A DNA stretch of 27,534 nt from Bacteroidota bacterium (lineage in GTDB: Bacteria; Bacteroidota; Bacteroidia; Bacteroidales; WCHB1-69). Shown piece after piece: positions 24,382-27,534 of the stretch. The first letter of the stretch is position 1. Every line of letters starts with the position of its first letter. Location: positions 1 through 27,534 of the forward strand of contig JAEWNB010000102.1 of assembly GCA_023392945.1 (NCBI GenBank), written 5' to 3'. Below the pieces are notes generated by a model. It did not search any database. It saw only the letters and a list, made by a program, of their open reading frames with translations, and was not told the origin of the DNA. Position numbers and translations under genes: made by a program.

Positions 24382-24699
24382 TTAAACGCATCCTTCGGGT
24401 TTGGGGAGGCCGGCAACGCGGCAGGCTCCTCTGGCAGGTCCTAAAGGAAAAAGTTCATAGATATCTCTAAGTTTAAGACCGGAATCTTTGCAGATTACAC
24501 GTACCATCGGGGCAAGTCCTTTTTCTTCATAATTATTACGGATTATGCGAATTACTTTCCAATGATTTTCTGTCAAATCGTTGATGCCGTCAGTTTTTGC
24601 AATTTCTTTAGCCAATTCATCATTCCATTTCTCGGGTTCTTGCATGAATCCGTCACCGTCTAATTCTACTTCGAAATTTCCCAGTTTTGTTGTTGCCAT
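24382..24699 (-). CDS. dsrC: DsrC family sulfur-carrier protein with both C-terminal cysteines
   Basis: 105 residues, typical length. The fold markers are GDGFMQEPEKWNDELAKEIAK, LTENHWKVIRIIRNNYEEKG and the C-terminal arm LFPLGPARGACRVAGLPKPE then G-C-V. Cys104 is penultimate and Cys93 lies exactly ten residues earlier (C-x10-C), the arrangement of true DsrC proteins that form a trisulfide. TusE proteins of tRNA thiolation keep only the penultimate Cys. DsrC carries sulfur from sulfite reductase to the DsrMK membrane complex. No dsrAB lies here. The gene has a good -7 element and is first in a two-gene unit with the DsrM-like gene. Confidence 0.92.
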   Translation of the reverse strand: MATTKLGNFEVELDGDGFMQEPEKWNDELAKEIAKTDGINDLTENHWKVIRIIRNNYEEKGLAPMVRVICKDSGLKLRDIYELFPLGPARGACRVAGLPKPEGCV

Positions 24700-24719
24700 A
24701 TTGATTATAAATTTTGCTG

Positions 24720-24727
24720 CAAAATTA
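24720..24727 (-). promoter_or_regulatory. -7 promoter element of the dsrC unit
   Basis: The minus strand reads TAATTTTG then CAGC, matching TAnnTTTG, 20 bases before the ATG at 24699. The region to the right is AT-rich, without a clear -33. Confidence 0.55.
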
Positions 24728-24799
24728 AAATTTTTTTTTGAATTTTTCGGGTAATAGGAAAGAAATAAAAACCGGCCATACTCGGCAATGTGTTCTCAA

Positions 24800-26755
24800 T
24801 TAACGTCCGGCATATTTAAATCCTTTCCATAGAATGTGCAAATCATGCTTGATTTGATAGTCTTGTACGTAAACCACATTCAATTTTCGGAGCATATTCC
24901 GGTCGCTTGTCGTCAGGAGTTGGGCGTCGGTAGGGTAGAGGACTCCTTTTTTCAGTGGAGGGAGATTTTCAGATTCCTCCGGACAGTAGCCAACCCATGA
25001 TTTGTTGCCGGTTAGTACAGAAAAAATATTTTTGCAGTAATTGTTCTTTTTTGTCACAAACCAAATATTGAAGGGCAATGACAAGAGCAGCAACATCGAG
25101 AATGCAAAGTCAAAAGCTCTTTTTTTTAATCGATTCTCTTTTTTGCTTATAGGATGAAGCCAATGGGAGAATAGTTCTTCAGTCGTATTTATTGAATTGC
25201 TTCCGATAATTGAATTGCCCTCTTGGGAAGCGATTTTAAAATCAACTTGAAAATGGTTCATTTTACATATCAAATCTATAATTTGATCACTTTCAAGATT
25301 ATTGGAGCAAAAGAGTACTTCGTTAATTTTGTATAGGGGGATTATATCATTGATTTGAGAAAGTGAACCGAGTGCAAGATTATCCGATGACTCATCAGCT
25401 GACAGAGTTACAATTCCGGTAAATTGTGTTTTTTGGTAAAGAGCATGAACCAAATTTCTAATTTTTTTGGCTTCTGAGAGGCTTCCCACAATAACAATCC
25501 TTCGGTTTTCTTTAGCCCCGAGCATATATTTTCGGATATTGAGTTTATGAAGGATGTAGCGGATAGTATTCATCGCAATCACGGTCCACATAGCTCCAAA
25601 AATTATGATAGCTCTGGAATAACGAAAGCTTTCCGGCAAAAGAGCATAAACCAGCAGTATGGCAATAGTGCCGGCAATGATTCCCTTATTAGTCCGGCTG
25701 AGTTGAATAGGCTTTTGATAGCCTCGGAAGAAGAAAGTTGCCAACAGCCATATCAGTATGTAAATTGGAATGACCAGTAGTTTATATTCTTGGGGAAATG
25801 CACTGTCTCGCGGTGCCAACACGACATCTTCCCAATATTGTGACAGTGCCAGCATCCCTGCATATATAATAGCAAAATCAAGAATGGGAAGCAAGAGAGA
25901 AATGGCGATTCGTTTTATTAAAGCCAAAGAAGCGCGAAACCAAATAGCAAAATTGATCAGCCAGTTGAAGAGTCTGGCATTTTTTTGTGAAAAATGTTTT
26001 TTTGCAAAGATCTGCATAGCACGATAGAATACAAAAACATAGTTCAGTGTCCCTTTTTTAGTGCTTTCTCCTTTGTAGTGAATAATGCGTGTTTTAGGAA
26101 AATAGTAGTTTTTATTTCCAGTTTTGAGAATTCGGTAAGAGAGGTCAATATCTTCCCCGTACATAAAATAATCTTCATCCAGATACCCGGTCAGATCGAG
26201 GACGCTTTTACGAATCATCATACAGGCACCTGAAAGTACTTCGACAGGATGTATTTCATCGTTGTCAAGATAAGTAAGATGATAAGATCCGAATCTTTTG
26301 GATTTAGGGAACAACTTCGACAGCCCGAATATTTTATAAAATGCTACGTTAGGCAATGGGAGACCACGTTTTGATTCGGGGAGAAACTCTCCTTTCCCGT
26401 TAATCATTTTAACTCCCAACCCACCGGCATCTTTCGTTTTATCCATAAAATCAATGCATTTTTGCAAAGTGTCTTGTTGAATGATAGTATCAGGATTCAG
26501 CAACAGCACATATTCGCCTTGTGCCATTTTTAAGGCTTGGTTATTGGCACGTGCAAAACCTACATTTTCTTTATTGGCAATAAGATGAACTTTTGGAAAT
26601 TTGGTTGAGACCATCTCTTGTGAACCGTCAGTAGAATTATTATCAACCACAAATAATTCTGAATCAATATTCTCCATAGCCTTATAGACGGAGCAGAGAC
26701 ATTGTTCCAAAAAGTATTTTACATTATAGTTGACAATAACAATGCTTAACTTCAT
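24800..26755 (-). CDS. Glycosyltransferase family 2 fused to a membrane region and a shortened sugar-phosphotransferase-like tail
   Basis: 651 residues. The N-terminal GT-A domain (about 1-260) has the GT2 marks IVIVNYNVKYFLEQCL, VVDNNSTDGS at 37-46, NPDT at 87-90 and GEDIDLSYRI. Several membrane helices follow (about 270-400). A Rossmann-like domain (~415-510, with RRIVIVGSLSEAKKIRNLV) comes next. The tail begins K-R-A-F-D-F-A-F-S like the membrane helix of WcaJ/PglC sugar-1-phosphate transferases and resumes with G-N-K-S-W-V-G-Y. The catalytic stretch normally between those points (K-F-R-T-M, Asp-Glu) is absent. It therefore probably keeps the glycosyltransferase activity, for lipid-linked or surface glycan. 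It starts 12 bases after psd. Confidence 0.85.
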   Translation of the reverse strand: MKLSIVIVNYNVKYFLEQCLCSVYKAMENIDSELFVVDNNSTDGSQEMVSTKFPKVHLIANKENVGFARANNQALKMAQGEYVLLLNPDTIIQQDTLQKCIDFMDKTKDAGGLGVKMINGKGEFLPESKRGLPLPNVAFYKIFGLSKLFPKSKRFGSYHLTYLDNDEIHPVEVLSGACMMIRKSVLDLTGYLDEDYFMYGEDIDLSYRILKTGNKNYYFPKTRIIHYKGESTKKGTLNYVFVFYRAMQIFAKKHFSQKNARLFNWLINFAIWFRASLALIKRIAISLLLPILDFAIIYAGMLALSQYWEDVVLAPRDSAFPQEYKLLVIPIYILIWLLATFFFRGYQKPIQLSRTNKGIIAGTIAILLVYALLPESFRYSRAIIIFGAMWTVIAMNTIRYILHKLNIRKYMLGAKENRRIVIVGSLSEAKKIRNLVHALYQKTQFTGIVTLSADESSDNLALGSLSQINDIIPLYKINEVLFCSNNLESDQIIDLICKMNHFQVDFKIASQEGNSIIGSNSINTTEELFSHWLHPISKKENRLKKRAFDFAFSMLLLLSLPFNIWFVTKKNNYCKNIFSVLTGNKSWVGYCPEESENLPPLKKGVLYPTDAQLLTTSDRNMLRKLNVVYVQDYQIKHDLHILWKGFKYAGR

Positions 26756-26767
26756 AGCATCCTTATA

Positions 26768-27427
26768 TTAAAAATAAGCTAAGACAGTTTTTTTAGAAGT
26801 AACTTTGTCACCGAGTTTAACTGCAATTTGGGCATCCAGAGGCAGAAAGACATCAACACGTGAGCCGAATCGGATAATTCCCATTTCTTCGCCCTGCACA
26901 GCAATTGAGCCGGGTTTTGCGTAACAAACGATTCTTCTTGCCACAATTCCGGCAATTTGTCTGAATAAAACTACTTCCCGTTCGTTTTTCCGAACAACGA
27001 TGGTGTTGTGTTCATTGTCTATGGATGATTTTGGCAGTTTGGCAATCAGATATTTTCCGGGATGGTAGGCTACATATTCTACCACACCATCAATCGGATA
27101 AGAGTTGACGTGAACATTGTTGGCAGACATGAAAATAGAAATTTTCATCCTCAGATCCTTAAAAAACTCATATTCAAAAAACTCCTCAATGGCCACTATT
27201 GTCCCATCGGCAGGAGAGATAACTCCATTATCCAGTTTATTGATAACTCTTGAGGGAACTCGGAAAAAACGGATGACAAAAAAGAGGACACCAATACCGA
27301 CCAAAGAGACAAATAGATGAATTAATGTAAATAGGATGGAGGTGAAAAGAAAATAGATAAAAAGTGATAAACTAACAACTAATGTAGCGATTAAAATCGA
27401 TACATATCCTTCTTTGTGAATTCTCAT
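26768..27427 (-). CDS. psd: Phosphatidylserine decarboxylase proenzyme
   Basis: 219 residues, the short bacterial form. Two hydrophobic segments (about 9-50) anchor the protein in the inner membrane. The Psd domain follows, with SPADGTIV at 71-78, ANNVHVNSYPIDG at 102-114, HPGKYLIAKLP at 122-132 and the self-cleavage site R-F-G-S-R-V-D at 186-192. Cleavage between Gly188 and Ser189 forms the pyruvoyl cofactor. It makes phosphatidylethanolamine from phosphatidylserine. No pssA gene is visible beside it. It lies 35 bases after the partial gene to its right and 12 bases before the GT2 gene, suggesting one operon. Confidence 0.95.
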   Translation of the reverse strand: MRIHKEGYVSILIATLVVSLSLFIYFLFTSILFTLIHLFVSLVGIGVLFFVIRFFRVPSRVINKLDNGVISPADGTIVAIEEFFEYEFFKDLRMKISIFMSANNVHVNSYPIDGVVEYVAYHPGKYLIAKLPKSSIDNEHNTIVVRKNEREVVLFRQIAGIVARRIVCYAKPGSIAVQGEEMGIIRFGSRVDVFLPLDAQIAVKLGDKVTSKKTVLAYF

Positions 27428-27462
27428 TGTCTGTATTAAAATGAAATTATAAATTCTAAATT

Positions 27463-27534
27463 CTATTCTTTAACGAATAAAATATAGCTGTTTACTGGAA
27501 CATTATTGTTGTCACTGGCGCGGGTAATGATTCT
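27463..27534 (-). CDS. C-terminal end of an unidentified protein (runs off the right edge)
   Basis: Twenty-three codons are open from the window end to TAG at 27465-27463, reading RIITRASDNNNVPVNSYILF then V-K-E. The composition is protein-like and the 35-base spacing to psd fits an operon, but the stretch is too short to name a family. Confidence 0.45.
   Translation of the reverse strand, partial: RIITRASDNNNVPVNSYILFVKE

Noticed and set aside
24382..24699. TusE of tRNA 2-thiouridine synthesis
   Set aside because: Both Cys93 and Cys104 are present (C-x10-C) and no tusABCD genes are adjacent; TusE lacks the first cysteine.
1..27534. tRNA genes, riboswitches, phage or toxin-antitoxin genes
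   Set aside because: I read the intergenic regions for cloverleaf, T-loop and known aptamer patterns and saw none that I could support.

Overview
The window looks like chromosome of an anaerobic member of the Bacteroidota, probably Bacteroidales. It is AT-rich. Genes lack obvious Shine-Dalgarno sequences, and many start codons follow a Bacteroidetes-type -7 element (TAnnTTTG, usually TATTTTTG) by 20-150 bases. Exported proteins have signal peptides ending in A-Q or G-Q, and families typical of the phylum are present (FISUMP, DUF4221, DUF4159, GldK-like FGE fold). A glycyl radical enzyme operon implies anaerobic growth.

Layout. 1-446 (-): start of a PpiD/SurA-like periplasmic foldase, divergent from rplY (586-1158). 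1389-3181 (+): a CDF metal exporter and a secreted FISUMP protein. 3278-6814 (-): uvrA and an ECF-type sigma factor. 6815-9665: an accessory island holding a decayed gene remnant, a 21-bp tandem repeat, two direct copies of a ~143-bp repeat and, between those copies, a translationally coupled pair (DUF4221 lipoprotein plus a small exported CxxC protein). 9666-10831 (-): a flavin-type oxidase and cutC. 10935-12456 (+): dnaN and the RNase P RNA gene rnpB, whose terminator meets the end of the opposing DUF4159 gene. 12462-15235 (-): DUF4159 and a membrane-anchored VWA protein.

15419-19286 (-) is a complete hpdB-hpdC-hpdA operon: glycyl radical 4-hydroxyphenylacetate decarboxylase, its small double [4Fe-4S] subunit and its radical-SAM activase. 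It predicts p-cresol production from a tyrosine breakdown product. Catalytic and cluster-ligand positions fit the clostridial enzyme with a constant offset.

19500-23531 holds secreted proteins of unknown function and a GldK-like FGE-fold protein without the catalytic cysteine. 23716-24699 (-) is a small redox pair, a DsrC protein with both C-terminal cysteines plus a DsrM/NarI-like membrane protein, without dsrAB or dsrK in view. 24800-27427 (-) is psd (phosphatidylserine decarboxylase) followed by a large GT2 glycosyltransferase fused to a membrane region and a shortened sugar-phosphotransferase-like tail. The tail of another gene lies at the right edge.

The most interesting items are the hpdBCA operon, the orphan DsrC/DsrM-like pair, and the repeat-flanked DUF4221/CxxC island with its decayed relative. 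No CRISPR array, transposase, tRNA or phage gene was seen.
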